From contig JACRBZ010000027.1 in NCBI GenBank assembly GCA_016219185.1, positions 1 through 64,000 on the forward strand: a stretch of 64,000 bases of DNA, given 5' to 3'. Below the pieces are notes generated by a model, which did not search any database, had not been told where the DNA came from, and worked only from the letters and a program-made list of their open reading frames with translations. This DNA comes from Deltaproteobacteria bacterium. GTDB taxonomy: Bacteria > Desulfobacterota > Desulfobacteria > Desulfobacterales > Desulfatirhabdiaceae. Shown in pieces: positions 1 through 7,852 of this stretch (positions are counted from its first letter, which is position 1; every line of letters begins with the position of its first letter). Both the position numbers and the translations under genes were made by a program.

Positions 1-125
1 ATGTTCTTGATAACCTCCTTGCCGATTCGTAATTCCTGATGAAATATTACGTCGGGAAAGAAGTGTAATCATGATTGAAGCAAAATCCAATCCCAGAGCG
101 GTTTTCCGGGGTTTAGAGGCTAAGG

Positions 126-281
126 TTGTCCAAAGTCCAAAGGGAGCAAGAGCCAATAACAAATCACGTCACTGCTGTCCTGGGTCAATTTTTAGCTCTG
201 TTGCCCCGCTACGAGTTTCAGCGAATTGGCAACAAGTACAATGGGGACTACCGCACCAAACATTTTAAATATTGGGACCAG
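126..281 (+). pseudogene. IS4-family transposase, N-terminal remnant
   Basis: About 52 codons read like the N-terminal domain (DUF4372 type) of IS4-family transposases: a helix of the form TAVLGQFLALLPRYEF, followed by KYNGDYRTKHFKYWDQ. The resemblance stops after WDQ. The frame runs on to a stop near 344 with unrelated residues, so the DDE catalytic part is missing. No good ribosome binding site precedes it. It is non-functional, and it faces a second transposase end on the opposite strand about 20 bases further on. Family assignment is from memory of the motif. Confidence 0.6.
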
Positions 282-301
282 CCCTTTCAAGGTAGTACTT
301 A

Positions 302-529
302 TTACTTTTTCCTGTTAGCGAGTATTTTAGCAGTAGAAACATGAGGAGAGTTCTTGCTCATATTTCTTGTTACTGCCGGTTTCTTCGGCCCTCGAGGGTG
401 CTTTTTGAATGCCGACAGTTTAACCTTTGAAGCAAGCGCCTTGAGTACTTCAATGAATTCGTTGGTTGTCGTATAGAATGATACGCCTTGTCCGTCATCT
501 GCCGCAACCGCCTTTCCATCTGGCTGGAA
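302..529 (-). pseudogene. IS4-family transposase, C-terminal remnant
   Basis: Read on the minus strand, this frame opens after a stop at about 530 and ends in TAA at 302-304. The encoded tail includes FKKHPRGPKKP and ends HVSTAKILANRKK. This matches the basic C-terminal tail of IS4-family transposases, where KHPRGPKKP followed by HVST is typical. No start codon or catalytic core is present. With the converging N-terminal fragment at 126-281 it marks a decayed, rearranged insertion sequence. The two fragments cannot form one gene because they lie on opposite strands. Confidence 0.6.
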
Positions 530-626
530 TCATCCTGCAGAATTCAGTACCAGATACCGTCATGGAAAATCAATCATTAATTGGGGAGTCCGGATGTGTG
601 TGGGATGGTGCAATGCTGTAAGCGTG

Positions 627-677
627 TTATGTCCAGAAAAGCAAATAATTGACAAAATCACGGGTATGACATAAAGT
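627..677 (+). promoter_or_regulatory. Promoter and possible operator of the toxin-antitoxin pair
   Basis: A TTGACA box at 649-654 is followed, after 17 bases, by TAAAGT at 672-677. The promoter is bracketed by an inverted pair: TTATGTC at 627-633 and GACATAA at 668-674, about four helical turns centre to centre. Ribbon-helix-helix antitoxins usually repress their own promoter through such palindromic half-sites, so an autoregulatory operator is a reasonable inference. Confidence 0.45.
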
Positions 678-693
678 AATACTCGAGGTGCCC

Positions 694-936
694 ATGAGCA
701 AAAGCAAAATTGCAATTACACTGGATGAAGAATACATTCATCAATTGGACGGGCTCGTTAGTGAACATGTTTTCCAAAATCGCAGCCAAGCCATCCAGGA
801 GGCTGTGAAAGAGAAACTTTCACGAATGAAACGTACACGTTTGGCCAAGGAATGCGCCAATCTTGATCCGTTTTTCGAAAAGGCAATGGCAGATGAAGGA
901 TTAACCGAGGATTTAAGCCAGTGGCCGGAATACTAA
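694..936 (+). CDS. Ribbon-helix-helix (CopG/MazE-like) antitoxin
   Basis: An 80-residue protein. Its N-terminal strand KIAITLDEEYIHQLD and the following NRSQAIQEAVKEKL helix form a typical ribbon-helix-helix DNA-binding fold. The acidic C-terminus (EGLTEDLSQWPEY) is the part that would wrap the toxin. The ATG at 694 is preferred because GAGG lies five bases upstream; an in-frame GTG at 688 is the alternative. The 3' end overlaps the toxin gene by 16 bases, which couples their translation. Inferred role: neutralises the downstream MazF-type ribonuclease and represses the shared promoter. Confidence 0.85.
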   Translation: MSKSKIAITLDEEYIHQLDGLVSEHVFQNRSQAIQEAVKEKLSRMKRTRLAKECANLDPFFEKAMADEGLTEDLSQWPEY

Positions 937-1259
937 GGGGCGAAATCAGATGGGCCGACTTGAACCCCACGCGCGGCCGTGAGCAGGCAGGTCTGCGGCC
1001 TGTGCTGATTATTAGCCAGGATGTTTTTAATCAGCGTTCCGGAACGGTTATTGTCGTTTCGCTTGCCAGCCGGCCTCAGCGTGCCGGTTTTCCGCTTGCA
1101 TTTGAATTGAAAATTGAAGAGTTGCCCAAACGATCCTGGGTAAAAATAAGTCAGATTCGAACGCTTTCAGTCGAGAGAATCGGAAAACTAATCGGCAAGG
1201 CTTCCACGGAGGAGATAGGCACGGTGATTGACGGACTTAATGAAATAATAGGAGCGTAG
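921..1259 (+). CDS. mazF: MazF/PemK-type toxin endoribonuclease
   Basis: A 112-residue protein of normal family length. The N-terminus carries the MazF signature RGEIRWADLNPTRG, then EQAGLRPVLIISQD, including the conserved Arg in the loop and the PVLI strand. RSWVKISQIRTLS in the middle is the second conserved block, with the catalytic-type Ser/Thr and Arg. It starts at a GTG inside the end of the antitoxin gene and has no clear ribosome binding site of its own, so it is probably translated by coupling. Known family role: sequence-specific mRNA cleavage when the antitoxin is degraded. Classified as type II toxin-antitoxin; the cleavage site cannot be predicted. Confidence 0.87.
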   Translation: MAGILRGEIRWADLNPTRGREQAGLRPVLIISQDVFNQRSGTVIVVSLASRPQRAGFPLAFELKIEELPKRSWVKISQIRTLSVERIGKLIGKASTEEIGTVIDGLNEIIGA

Positions 1260-1276
1260 CAAAGGAACCAACTATC

Positions 1277-2059
1277 ATGATCGAATTTTTATCCCATTTT
1301 TCGTCGTTTTCTGCGGCCATCCTTTTCGTTATCGTTTTTGTCGCCATTTCCCTTGTCTGCCTGTATCTTGCGAAGAGATTCTTCAAATCGTATCTTTTTA
1401 ACGAGGTGACGGATTATGGCCAGATATTTGCCAGCGCCATTGGCGTGATGTTTGCCCTTATCCTGGCTTTTGTGGCTGTCGCGACCTGGCAGAATTACAA
1501 TAAAGTGACGGATGGCGTGCTGAAAGAGGCCAATTCCCTGCATAATGTCTACCGCAACCTGGGCGCGTATCCCGAGCCGTTCCGCTCGGAAATGCGGGAA
1601 CTCATCAGGCAGTATGTCCAGCTTGTGATCACGGATGAATGGCCGAAACAGGCCCGGGCCCAGCAGGATGACACGGCCCATAAACTCATCACGCACGTCA
1701 ATGCCATGATCCTTTCTTTTTCTCCCCGCGACAACCGGGAAATGGCGCTGCACCAGGAAACCCTGAGAACCGTGAGCACATACCGGGGGCTGCGTCATGA
1801 CCGGATCATCGGGGGAAGGCCCAATATCACCCCCTCCATGTGGATTACGCTTGTCGGCGGGACCCTGCTCTATCTGATTTTTCTTTGTTTCTTCGATATC
1901 CCGTGTTTCAAGCACCATGCCTTTATGATCGGGATGTTCGGGGCTTTTGTCGCCCTTGTTTACTGCCTGCTTATTGTTTATAATTATCCTTTTAGCGAAC
2001 CGGACGCGATTTCGTCGGAGCCGTTCCAGCATCTGCTGGAATACTGGAAGCTCGAATAA
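1277..2059 (+). CDS. DUF4239 (bestrophin-like) integral membrane protein
   Basis: 260 residues with four predicted membrane helices, at about residues 12-33, 47-70, 187-206 and 213-236. A soluble, largely helical central part (about 75-180) contains WQNYNKVTDGVLKEANSLHN. The layout, two helices, a helical domain, then two helices, and the phrase GVMFALILAFVAVATWQNY are typical of the DUF4239 family, whose function is not established. It lies 17 bases after the toxin gene on the same strand but is probably not part of the toxin-antitoxin unit. Confidence 0.75.
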   Translation: MIEFLSHFSSFSAAILFVIVFVAISLVCLYLAKRFFKSYLFNEVTDYGQIFASAIGVMFALILAFVAVATWQNYNKVTDGVLKEANSLHNVYRNLGAYPEPFRSEMRELIRQYVQLVITDEWPKQARAQQDDTAHKLITHVNAMILSFSPRDNREMALHQETLRTVSTYRGLRHDRIIGGRPNITPSMWITLVGGTLLYLIFLCFFDIPCFKHHAFMIGMFGAFVALVYCLLIVYNYPFSEPDAISSEPFQHLLEYWKLE

Positions 2060-2146
2060 TGCCCGCCTGAAACCATTGAAGCAATTGTTCGGGAACTATT
2101 TGGCCACATCTTAAGCCCGTATTGACGGGTTTCTTTTCCGGCAGGT

Positions 2147-2356
2147 CTAAGGAGGGCAGGGCAATGAAGTCGCTTTCTGATAGGCCGTGATGGCGGCGAT
2201 GACATGGCAGATCCAGCCCAGAAAACCACCGGAGCCGATCCATAGGCCTGGGGTGACGATCAGCCAGAAGATTCCCCGCCAGAAATGGCCGTTATAAAAC
2301 TGTCCCACACCGGGAATCAGGAGGCTCAGCACCGCGGCATTGCCGGCTCGTGTCAT
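2147..2356 (-). CDS. Small TM2-like membrane protein
   Basis: 69 residues from an ATG preceded by AAAAGGAT. The sequence AGNAAVLSLLIPGVGQFYNG resembles the start of TM2-domain and related small membrane proteins, in which a helix ends in PGxGQFYxG. Two hydrophobic segments follow (about 5-20 and 25-55), with a short polar tail. An upstream in-frame start at 2404 would add 16 residues but has no ribosome binding site. Function unknown. It is convergent with the DUF4239 gene. Confidence 0.6.
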   Translation of the reverse strand: MTRAGNAAVLSLLIPGVGQFYNGHFWRGIFWLIVTPGLWIGSGGFLGWICHVIAAITAYQKATSLPCPP

Positions 2357-2405
2357 GTGAAAAATCCTTTTGAAGTGGACTCGGGGGTATTGGTTTCCAT
2401 ACACT

Positions 2406-2435
2406 CTTTGGGATATCGGGCTTTGGGATATCGGG
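2406..2435. repeat. 15-bp perfect tandem duplication
   Basis: The 15-base unit CTTTGGGATATCGGG occurs twice in direct succession at 2406-2420 and 2421-2435, upstream of the acyl-CoA dehydrogenase operon and just before the divergent small membrane gene. Each unit contains the palindrome GATATC. It may be a replication-slippage duplication; no function is evident. Confidence 0.6.
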
Positions 2436-2647
2436 AATTGGCGTAAACTTATCCGAATTATTCACCTGGATCAAGATGTTTTAAACGCTGCCGCCCGAAA
2501 CCTTTCGGGCCGATGGAGCAGAATCCCGGCAAGGTTGTTCTTGATTTCCGATATCAGGCAAGGTAATTATAAAAAGTTTTGGCCCGATAAAAAAACTTTG
2601 CATCTAATATGGCAACCATTCAGACAGGCTAAAGACTTTGATGAATC

Positions 2648-3796
2648 ATGGATTTTAACCCGTGCATGAAACATAAGGTGGTGCGAAAAGCGGTCCGGGA
2701 GTTTGCAGAAACCGAGATGGGTCCCCTCGTCAGTGACCTGGATCGCGAGAGCCGATTTCCCTGGGAAGTGATCGAGAAGATGCGTCGGCTCGATTTCTTC
2801 GGTCTTCAGATTCCCAAGGCATACGGCGGTGCGGATTTCGACAGCATCAGCTATGCGATCACCATCGAGGAGCTTTCCCGGGTGAGTGCGGCCATCGGAC
2901 TGTGCGTTACCGTTCACAACAGCGTGGGGGCCTACCCCATTGTCCGGTTCGGAACAGCGGAGCAGAAAAAACGGTTTTTGCCGTCCCTTGCCAGGGGCGA
3001 GCGCATCGGCGCCTTCTGTCTTTCCGAGGCGAATGCCGGTTCCGATGCCGGGGGCGTTGAAACGCATGTGGTCAGGGACGGGGATGATTATGTGATCAAC
3101 GGCACGAAAATTTTTGTTACCAACGGCGGGGTGTGCGGCCTGGCGCTGATTTTTGCCGTAACCGATCCGGAAAACGCGAAATCCGGCGCCAGTGTATTCA
3201 TGGTGGAGGCGGAGACGCCCGGTTTTTCCGTGGGCGAAATCGAAGATTTGTGCGGCATGCGGGCCAATCCGGTATCCTCCCTTTTTTTTGAAGACTGCCG
3301 GGTGCCCGAAACCCATCTTCTGGGGCGTCCGGGGGATGGCCTGAGGATCGGCCTGGCTGCCCTGGATACCGGCAGAATCGGCATTGCCGCCCAAGCGCTG
3401 GGAATCTCCCAGGCCGCCTTTGACGCGGCCCTGAAGTATTCCAGGGAGCGTCAGCAGTTCGGCCGGTCCATCTCATCCTTTCAGACCATCCAGAATTATC
3501 TGGCGGACATGTCAACGGAAATAGACGCCGGCCGGCTGCTTCTCTATCGGGCCTGCGCCGTCAAGGATTCCGGCGGGCCTTTCGGGCCGGAGGCAGCCAA
3601 GGCAAAGCTGTATTGCAGCGCCCTGGCCATGCGGGTCACCAATCTGGCTGTCCAGATCCACGGTGGATACGGCTACAGTAAGGAATACGACGTGGAGAGG
3701 TATTTTCGGGATGCCAAGGTCACGGAAATCTACGAGGGAACCAGTGAGGTGCAGCGGATGGTCATTGCGCGCGCCCTTCTTTCCCGGCCCACATGA
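2648..3796 (+). CDS. Acyl-CoA dehydrogenase
   Basis: 382 residues, normal for a short/medium-chain acyl-CoA dehydrogenase: FAD-dependent alpha,beta-oxidation of an acyl-CoA with electrons passed to electron-transfer flavoprotein. Visible landmarks are the FAD/substrate loop CLSEANAGSDAGG near residue 120, the ERQQFGRSISSFQ block, the GGYGYSKEYDVERYFRDAK block, and the catalytic base Glu363 in YEGTSEVQ. etfB starts 10 bases downstream and etfA overlaps etfB, so this is an ETF-linked dehydrogenase operon. A possible promoter, TTGATT-17-TAATTA, lies at 2541-2569. The substrate cannot be told from sequence; a butyryl- or other short-chain CoA is plausible. Confidence 0.92.
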   Translation: MDFNPCMKHKVVRKAVREFAETEMGPLVSDLDRESRFPWEVIEKMRRLDFFGLQIPKAYGGADFDSISYAITIEELSRVSAAIGLCVTVHNSVGAYPIVRFGTAEQKKRFLPSLARGERIGAFCLSEANAGSDAGGVETHVVRDGDDYVINGTKIFVTNGGVCGLALIFAVTDPENAKSGASVFMVEAETPGFSVGEIEDLCGMRANPVSSLFFEDCRVPETHLLGRPGDGLRIGLAALDTGRIGIAAQALGISQAAFDAALKYSRERQQFGRSISSFQTIQNYLADMSTEIDAGRLLLYRACAVKDSGGPFGPEAAKAKLYCSALAMRVTNLAVQIHGGYGYSKEYDVERYFRDAKVTEIYEGTSEVQRMVIARALLSRPT

Positions 3797-3806
3797 CGGA
3801 TAACCC

Positions 3807-4661
3807 ATGCTGAAAATTATCGTATGCATCAAACAGGTTCCTGGCGTATCGGAGCTTCCCTGGGATTCCAAGACCGGAACCCTGAAACGGGACATGGCCG
3901 AGGGCATGATGAATCCGGCCTGCAAACACGCCCTGGAAGCGGCCCTGGAGATCAAGCACCAACACGGCGCCCATATCACGACGCTTTCCATGGGACCGCC
4001 CATGGCCGAGGAAATCCTTCGTGAATCCCTGGCAATGGGCGCGGACCGGGGCATATTGCTGACGGATCCCCGGATGGCCGGGGCGGACACGCTCATCACC
4101 TCTCATACCCTTGCCCGTGCCATTATCAGGGAGTGCCCGGACTTTGACCTGATCCTTTGCGGATGTCACACCAGCGACAGCGAAACGGCCCAGGTCGGCC
4201 CGCAACTGGGGGAGGAACTGGATATCGCCGCGGTTGCCTATGTGGAGCGGATCGAGATCATCGGGCGCAGGGTCAGCATGCAGCGCGAATCCGATGATTT
4301 CCTTGAAACGCTGGAAATGGACATGCCCGGTCTGATCACGGTGACCACCACCGGCTATCCGCCCCGTTACGCGCCCATGTCGGGACTTCAGGACGCCTTT
4401 GAAACCGGGGAAATCCTATATCGGAATATGGATCACCTGGGACTGGAATCCGGGGCCGTGGGCATGAAAGCCTCTCCCACCCGGATACTGGATGTTTACT
4501 CGCCGATGGCCCGCAAAAGGAACATTGTTTTAAAGGGGAGTGCGAAAAAGAGCGCGGAGAATTTGTTTGACCAGTTCGGAGACAAACTGAGCGGGGCCAT
4601 GGCAAAAGACCTTAAAACCCACGATCACGGCCGGAATGACGATGAAAGAGAAGATGAATAA
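3807..4661 (+). CDS. etfB: Electron transfer flavoprotein beta subunit
   Basis: 284 residues. The opening IIVCIKQVPGVSELPWD and the later NPACKHALEAALEIK are characteristic of EtfB, as are the adenine-nucleotide-binding segments LSMGPPMAEEILRESLAMGAD and CGCHTSDSETAQVGPQLGEEL. Together with EtfA it forms a soluble heterodimer that takes electrons from the neighbouring acyl-CoA dehydrogenase. Whether it is a bifurcating ETF cannot be decided here. The charged C-terminal extension (DHGRNDDEREDE) is encoded in the stretch that overlaps etfA. Confidence 0.93.
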   Translation: MLKIIVCIKQVPGVSELPWDSKTGTLKRDMAEGMMNPACKHALEAALEIKHQHGAHITTLSMGPPMAEEILRESLAMGADRGILLTDPRMAGADTLITSHTLARAIIRECPDFDLILCGCHTSDSETAQVGPQLGEELDIAAVAYVERIEIIGRRVSMQRESDDFLETLEMDMPGLITVTTTGYPPRYAPMSGLQDAFETGEILYRNMDHLGLESGAVGMKASPTRILDVYSPMARKRNIVLKGSAKKSAENLFDQFGDKLSGAMAKDLKTHDHGRNDDEREDE

Positions 4662-5655
4662 ACCGGGAAAAAGTATTTGGGTTTTCGGCGATTACCGGAA
4701 TTATTTTCAGAACCGGGTGACATTGCAGCTTCTGGCCCGGGCAAGGGAGCTGGCGCCTGAAATCGGGGCCGAAGTCTGCGCAATCATATTCGGCAGCCAG
4801 GTGGATGAGTATGTCGGCGAATACATCGCCCACGGCGCGGAGACCGTATATGTCACCGATGATCCCATCCTGAAGGATTACAGCGTTGAAACCTATCTGA
4901 TGCTGACCGAGCGCCTTATCCGGCGGCACCGGCCCGATATTTTTCTGATCGGGGCCACGGATTTCGGGCGTGAATTCGCGCCGCGGGTTGCAAAGCGGCT
5001 GAAAACAGGACTTACGGCAGACTGCATCGGACTGGAAATAAATGCAAACGGTCTTCTGGTTCAAACCGCCCCTTCTTTTGGCGGCAATCTCATCGCAACG
5101 ATCATCACACCTGAAAAACGACCCCAGATGGCTACCGTCAGACCCGGGACTTTTAAGGAACTTCCCCATGATGCCACAGCAACCGGCCGCATCATCTCCG
5201 TTCCCCTTCCGGACGATCTTCCCCGGGCACGGGTTCGGCTGGTCCACTGCGAACGAAAGCCCCCCCGGGAGCAGCGGATTGAAGATGCCGGAATCGTGAT
5301 CTGTGGCGGGCGAGGAATGGGGAGCAAGGCCAAATTCAAAAAGCTGTTTGAAATGGCCCGCATTATGGGCGCGGAAGTGGGCGCCACGCGTCCGGTGGTC
5401 CATTCGCAATGGGCGGATCATGATTGCCTGGTTGGCCAGGCAGGGAAAAACATCCATCCTCAGATCCTCTTCTCCTTCGGTGTCAGCGGTGCCATCCAGC
5501 ATACCGCCGCCATTCATGACGCTGATCTCATTATCGCCGTCAACAAAAACCCCAATGCCGCCATGATGAAGATGGCGGATGTTGCCATTGTTGCGGATGC
5601 CAGCCAGTTTTGTTCCGCTCTGATTCGGGAATTGAGAAAACGGATCCGGGAATGA
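4636..5655 (+). CDS. etfA: Electron transfer flavoprotein alpha subunit
   Basis: 339 residues. The C-terminal FAD domain has the EtfA signature GQAGKNIHPQILFSFGVSGA, then IQHTAAIHDADLIIAVNKNP. There is no N-terminal ferredoxin domain. The gene overlaps etfB by 26 bases. ATGs at 4642 and 4654 are also possible, and the one at 4654 has a purine-rich AAAGAGAAG upstream, so the true N-terminus may be up to six residues shorter. It shares the operon with acyl-CoA dehydrogenase and etfB and is followed by a probable terminator at 5759-5813. Confidence 0.93.
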   Translation: MTMKEKMNKPGKSIWVFGDYRNYFQNRVTLQLLARARELAPEIGAEVCAIIFGSQVDEYVGEYIAHGAETVYVTDDPILKDYSVETYLMLTERLIRRHRPDIFLIGATDFGREFAPRVAKRLKTGLTADCIGLEINANGLLVQTAPSFGGNLIATIITPEKRPQMATVRPGTFKELPHDATATGRIISVPLPDDLPRARVRLVHCERKPPREQRIEDAGIVICGGRGMGSKAKFKKLFEMARIMGAEVGATRPVVHSQWADHDCLVGQAGKNIHPQILFSFGVSGAIQHTAAIHDADLIIAVNKNPNAAMMKMADVAIVADASQFCSALIRELRKRIRE

Positions 5656-5758
5656 GCGGAAAAATTTCTCCTTAAGGTGAATGGGTTTCAAGTCAAGCTG
5701 GATAATTAGTATCCAGATCTGAATATTAATTATCCATATTCGCAGAGGTTATCTTTCA

Positions 5759-5813
5759 ATCATCCGTTATGGAACCGGTTCCGGTGCTCGACGGATGATA
5801 TGGCATTTTTTTT
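5759..5813 (+). terminator. Probable intrinsic terminator after etfA
   Basis: ATCATCCGT (5759-5767) pairs with ACGGATGAT (5791-5799), with a GGAACCGGTTCC palindrome inside the loop. A run of eight T residues follows at 5806-5813 after a short spacer. It fits the end of the dehydrogenase-etfBA transcript. Confidence 0.55.
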
Positions 5814-5887
5814 GCTTTATCATTAATGCCCTGTTGTTCCGGGGCGTTCCAATGAATGGCCAAGAGCTGAATGATCAAGAGGCGACC

Positions 5888-6232
5888 ATGAAAAAAATCG
5901 GATTGACTTTGCTGACGATGTTATTTGTAACAGGGCTGATGGTTGGAGGCGCGCAGGCCCACTGGCACGGGTATTACCGAGGGTGGTGGGGTCCCGGTGT
6001 ATATTTGGGAGCGCCGATAGTGGTGGGGCCGCCATTGTATCCTTACGGTTATTATCCGCCGCCCGTGGTTGTCCAGGAGGCACCGGTTTATGTGCAGCCG
6101 CAGCAGGAGGAACCCTATTACTGGTACTACTGTGAAGATCCAAAAGGATATCATCCGTACATCCAGAATTGTCCGGGCGGATGGATGAAAGTGGTACCGA
6201 ATACCAACCCACAGACAGCTCCCTCCAACTGA
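5888..6232 (+). CDS. Small secreted Tyr/Pro-rich protein
   Basis: 114 residues from the ATG at 5888, which has AAGAGG just upstream; the open frame extends 31 codons further 5' without support. Residues 1-23 form a signal peptide ending AQA. The mature part is rich in Tyr, Pro, Gly and Trp and ends with the pattern YYCEDPKGYHPYIQNCPGGW. Such a C-x-x-P...Y-P-Y...C...G-W tail recurs in short proteobacterial envelope proteins of unknown function. The two Cys could form a disulfide. It sits directly before a glycine-zipper lipoprotein and is probably co-transcribed with it. Confidence 0.72.
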   Translation: MKKIGLTLLTMLFVTGLMVGGAQAHWHGYYRGWWGPGVYLGAPIVVGPPLYPYGYYPPPVVVQEAPVYVQPQQEEPYYWYYCEDPKGYHPYIQNCPGGWMKVVPNTNPQTAPSN

Positions 6233-6250
6233 TCGCGAAGGACACGAACA

Positions 6251-6784
6251 ATGAACGGAATACGTAGATTTTTGATAATTCTGGTTGTGATCGCAGCGAG
6301 CGGATGCGCGACGATGCCTTCCGGCCCAAGCGTCATGGTGATGCCGCCGCCAGGCAAGCCCTTTGAAACATTCCAGATGGAGGATTCCGCTTGCAGGGAA
6401 TGGGCGGAGCGTCAGGTGGGAATGCAAGCCAATGAAACCGTCAATCAGAACCTGGCGAGCGGAGCAGCGATCGGAACGCTGCTGGGAACGGGCCTGGGCG
6501 CTGCGATCGGCTCGGCATCCGGCCATGTCGGTGCCGGCGCCGCAATCGGTGCCGCGGGTGGACTGGCACTCGGGGCTGCAGGGGCAAGCGAACCTGCCCG
6601 TGCGTCCGGGTATGAAGTCCAGAGGCGCTATGATATCGCCTATCAGCAGTGCATGTATTCAAAAGGAAACCAGGTGCCGGGTGTTGTTCGTGCATCCAGA
6701 AGAGTCTATTATCTGCCGCCCCCGCCGCCGGGTTATGCCCCGTTGTCGCCCTATTCCACATATCCCCCGCCGCCGCCTTATTGA
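6251..6784 (+). CDS. Glycine-zipper lipoprotein
   Basis: 177 residues. A lipobox IAASGC at residues 14-19 predicts a lipidated Cys. The centre (about 74-118) is a Gly/Ala-rich zipper with repeated GAAIGxxxG units (GAAIGTLLGTGLGAAIGSAS), as in YMGG-like outer-membrane lipoproteins. The tail is Pro/Tyr rich (YYLPPPPPGYAP). It starts 18 bases after the preceding secreted-protein gene and ends at a strong hairpin. Function unknown; an envelope role is inferred. Confidence 0.72.
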   Translation: MNGIRRFLIILVVIAASGCATMPSGPSVMVMPPPGKPFETFQMEDSACREWAERQVGMQANETVNQNLASGAAIGTLLGTGLGAAIGSASGHVGAGAAIGAAGGLALGAAGASEPARASGYEVQRRYDIAYQQCMYSKGNQVPGVVRASRRVYYLPPPPPGYAPLSPYSTYPPPPPY

Positions 6785-6795
6785 AACCATGACGC

Positions 6796-6841
6796 AAAAG
6801 AGTGCGCGGTTCCCGGAATTTCGGGAACCGCGCACTCTTTT
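6796..6841. terminator. Perfect 20-bp hairpin terminator
   Basis: A perfect inverted repeat with 20-base arms (6796-6815 and 6822-6841) surrounds a 6-base loop. The arm begins AAAAGAGTGCGCGG, so the 3' side ends in TCTTTT. It lies 11 bases after the lipoprotein stop codon and would work in either direction. Confidence 0.8.
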
Positions 6842-6976
6842 GCCATTCAATCATTGTCTTCCGCAAATTCCCCCCAGGATCAGATCCGGCCTGACTTCAG
6901 GATTTGATAAATTCCTTGTATTCTTTGCCCGCAATGTATAAAATATATATTTTTATTCGAATTTATCTTAATGGAT

Positions 6977-7056
6977 GGGCAAGAAAGCCAGAAGAGGGAA
7001 CTGTGCCTGGAGGTGATACGTGGTGGAAGACTGCCGCTGCCTTCCACCGATTGCCC
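6977..7056 (+). ncRNA. Candidate structured leader of lolA
   Basis: The 5' region of lolA can fold as a small three-stem junction: outer stem GGGCAA (6977-6982) with TTGCCC (7051-7056), an inner CCAG/CTGG pairing (6988-6991 with 7007-7010), and hairpin GGTGGAAG (7022-7029) with CTTCCACC (7041-7048). An AT-rich TATAAA box lies at 6937-6942. It does not match the conserved cores of the cobalamin, TPP or GEMM riboswitches as I know them. Function, if any, is unknown. Confidence 0.35.
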
Positions 7057-7093
7057 GCCGTCTGCTTTCACATAAAAACGGGAATGGAGACTC

Positions 7094-7792
7094 ATGAAAA
7101 ATAAGCGGTTAATTTTTATATCTGTGGTGGTTATCCTGGCTTTCGGCCTGTCGGGATTTTCCAAGGAAATCGAGGCTCAGGCTCCGGCATCTTCCGTAAA
7201 GCCATCGGGGCTTTCCCTGGATGAAATTCTGAAACGTCTGGAAAGCCGGTATTCGGCCCCCGGCTTTTCAGCCCGTTTTTTTCAGACCTCTACTTTGAAG
7301 GCCATGGATATTACGGAAACCGCCTCCGGTTCGATGGTGGTCAAAAGACCCGGCATGATGCGCTGGGTCTATGAAAAACCCGACAAACAGGAGATCGTCA
7401 CGGACGGCAAACAGCTCTGGATTCACCGGCCGGCCGACAATCAGGTAACCATTGGCAGTGCCCCTACTTTTTTTGGAGACGGCAAGGGCGCCAGTTTTCT
7501 TTCCAATATCCAGTCGCTCCGTAAAACATTTAATATGACGCTGGAGAAAAAGAATGCCAGCGGGGAATACGTTTTAAAGCTGGTTCCCATGGATAAATCC
7601 TATGATCTGTCATCGGTGCTGCTGGTGGTATCAAACGATTCCTTTGATATTGTCGAGGTGGTCACCTATAATTCGTATGAAGACGAGACCCGCATCGAGC
7701 TGAGCAATATTCAAATGGAGCAGAATCTGGATGACGCCCAGTTCAAGTTCACGATTCCTCAGGGTACCGAAGTGGTTAAAATGGACAAGTAA
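7094..7792 (+). CDS. lolA: Outer-membrane lipoprotein carrier protein LolA
   Basis: 232 residues with an N-terminal signal peptide (about 1-29). LSLDEILKRLESRYSAPGFSARF leads into a LolA-type beta sheet with GSMVVKRPGMMRWVYEKP and KQLWIHRPADNQV. LolA is the periplasmic chaperone that carries lipoproteins from LolCDE to the outer membrane. GGAG precedes the ATG. The C-terminus has the usual VEVVTYNSYEDETRIELSNI strand pair and F-x-F-x-IPQGTEVV ending. nadA follows after 60 bases. Confidence 0.88.
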   Translation: MKNKRLIFISVVVILAFGLSGFSKEIEAQAPASSVKPSGLSLDEILKRLESRYSAPGFSARFFQTSTLKAMDITETASGSMVVKRPGMMRWVYEKPDKQEIVTDGKQLWIHRPADNQVTIGSAPTFFGDGKGASFLSNIQSLRKTFNMTLEKKNASGEYVLKLVPMDKSYDLSSVLLVVSNDSFDIVEVVTYNSYEDETRIELSNIQMEQNLDDAQFKFTIPQGTEVVKMDK

Positions 7793-7852
7793 TTCCAGTT
7801 CGCATTCAGGCTGATACCTTTTAAATACAACATGGCATAAGAAGGGGAGCTT

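Noticed and set aside
6977-7056. Cobalamin or GEMM riboswitch upstream of lolA
   Set aside because: The conserved cores of these classes are not present and lolA is not a usual target.
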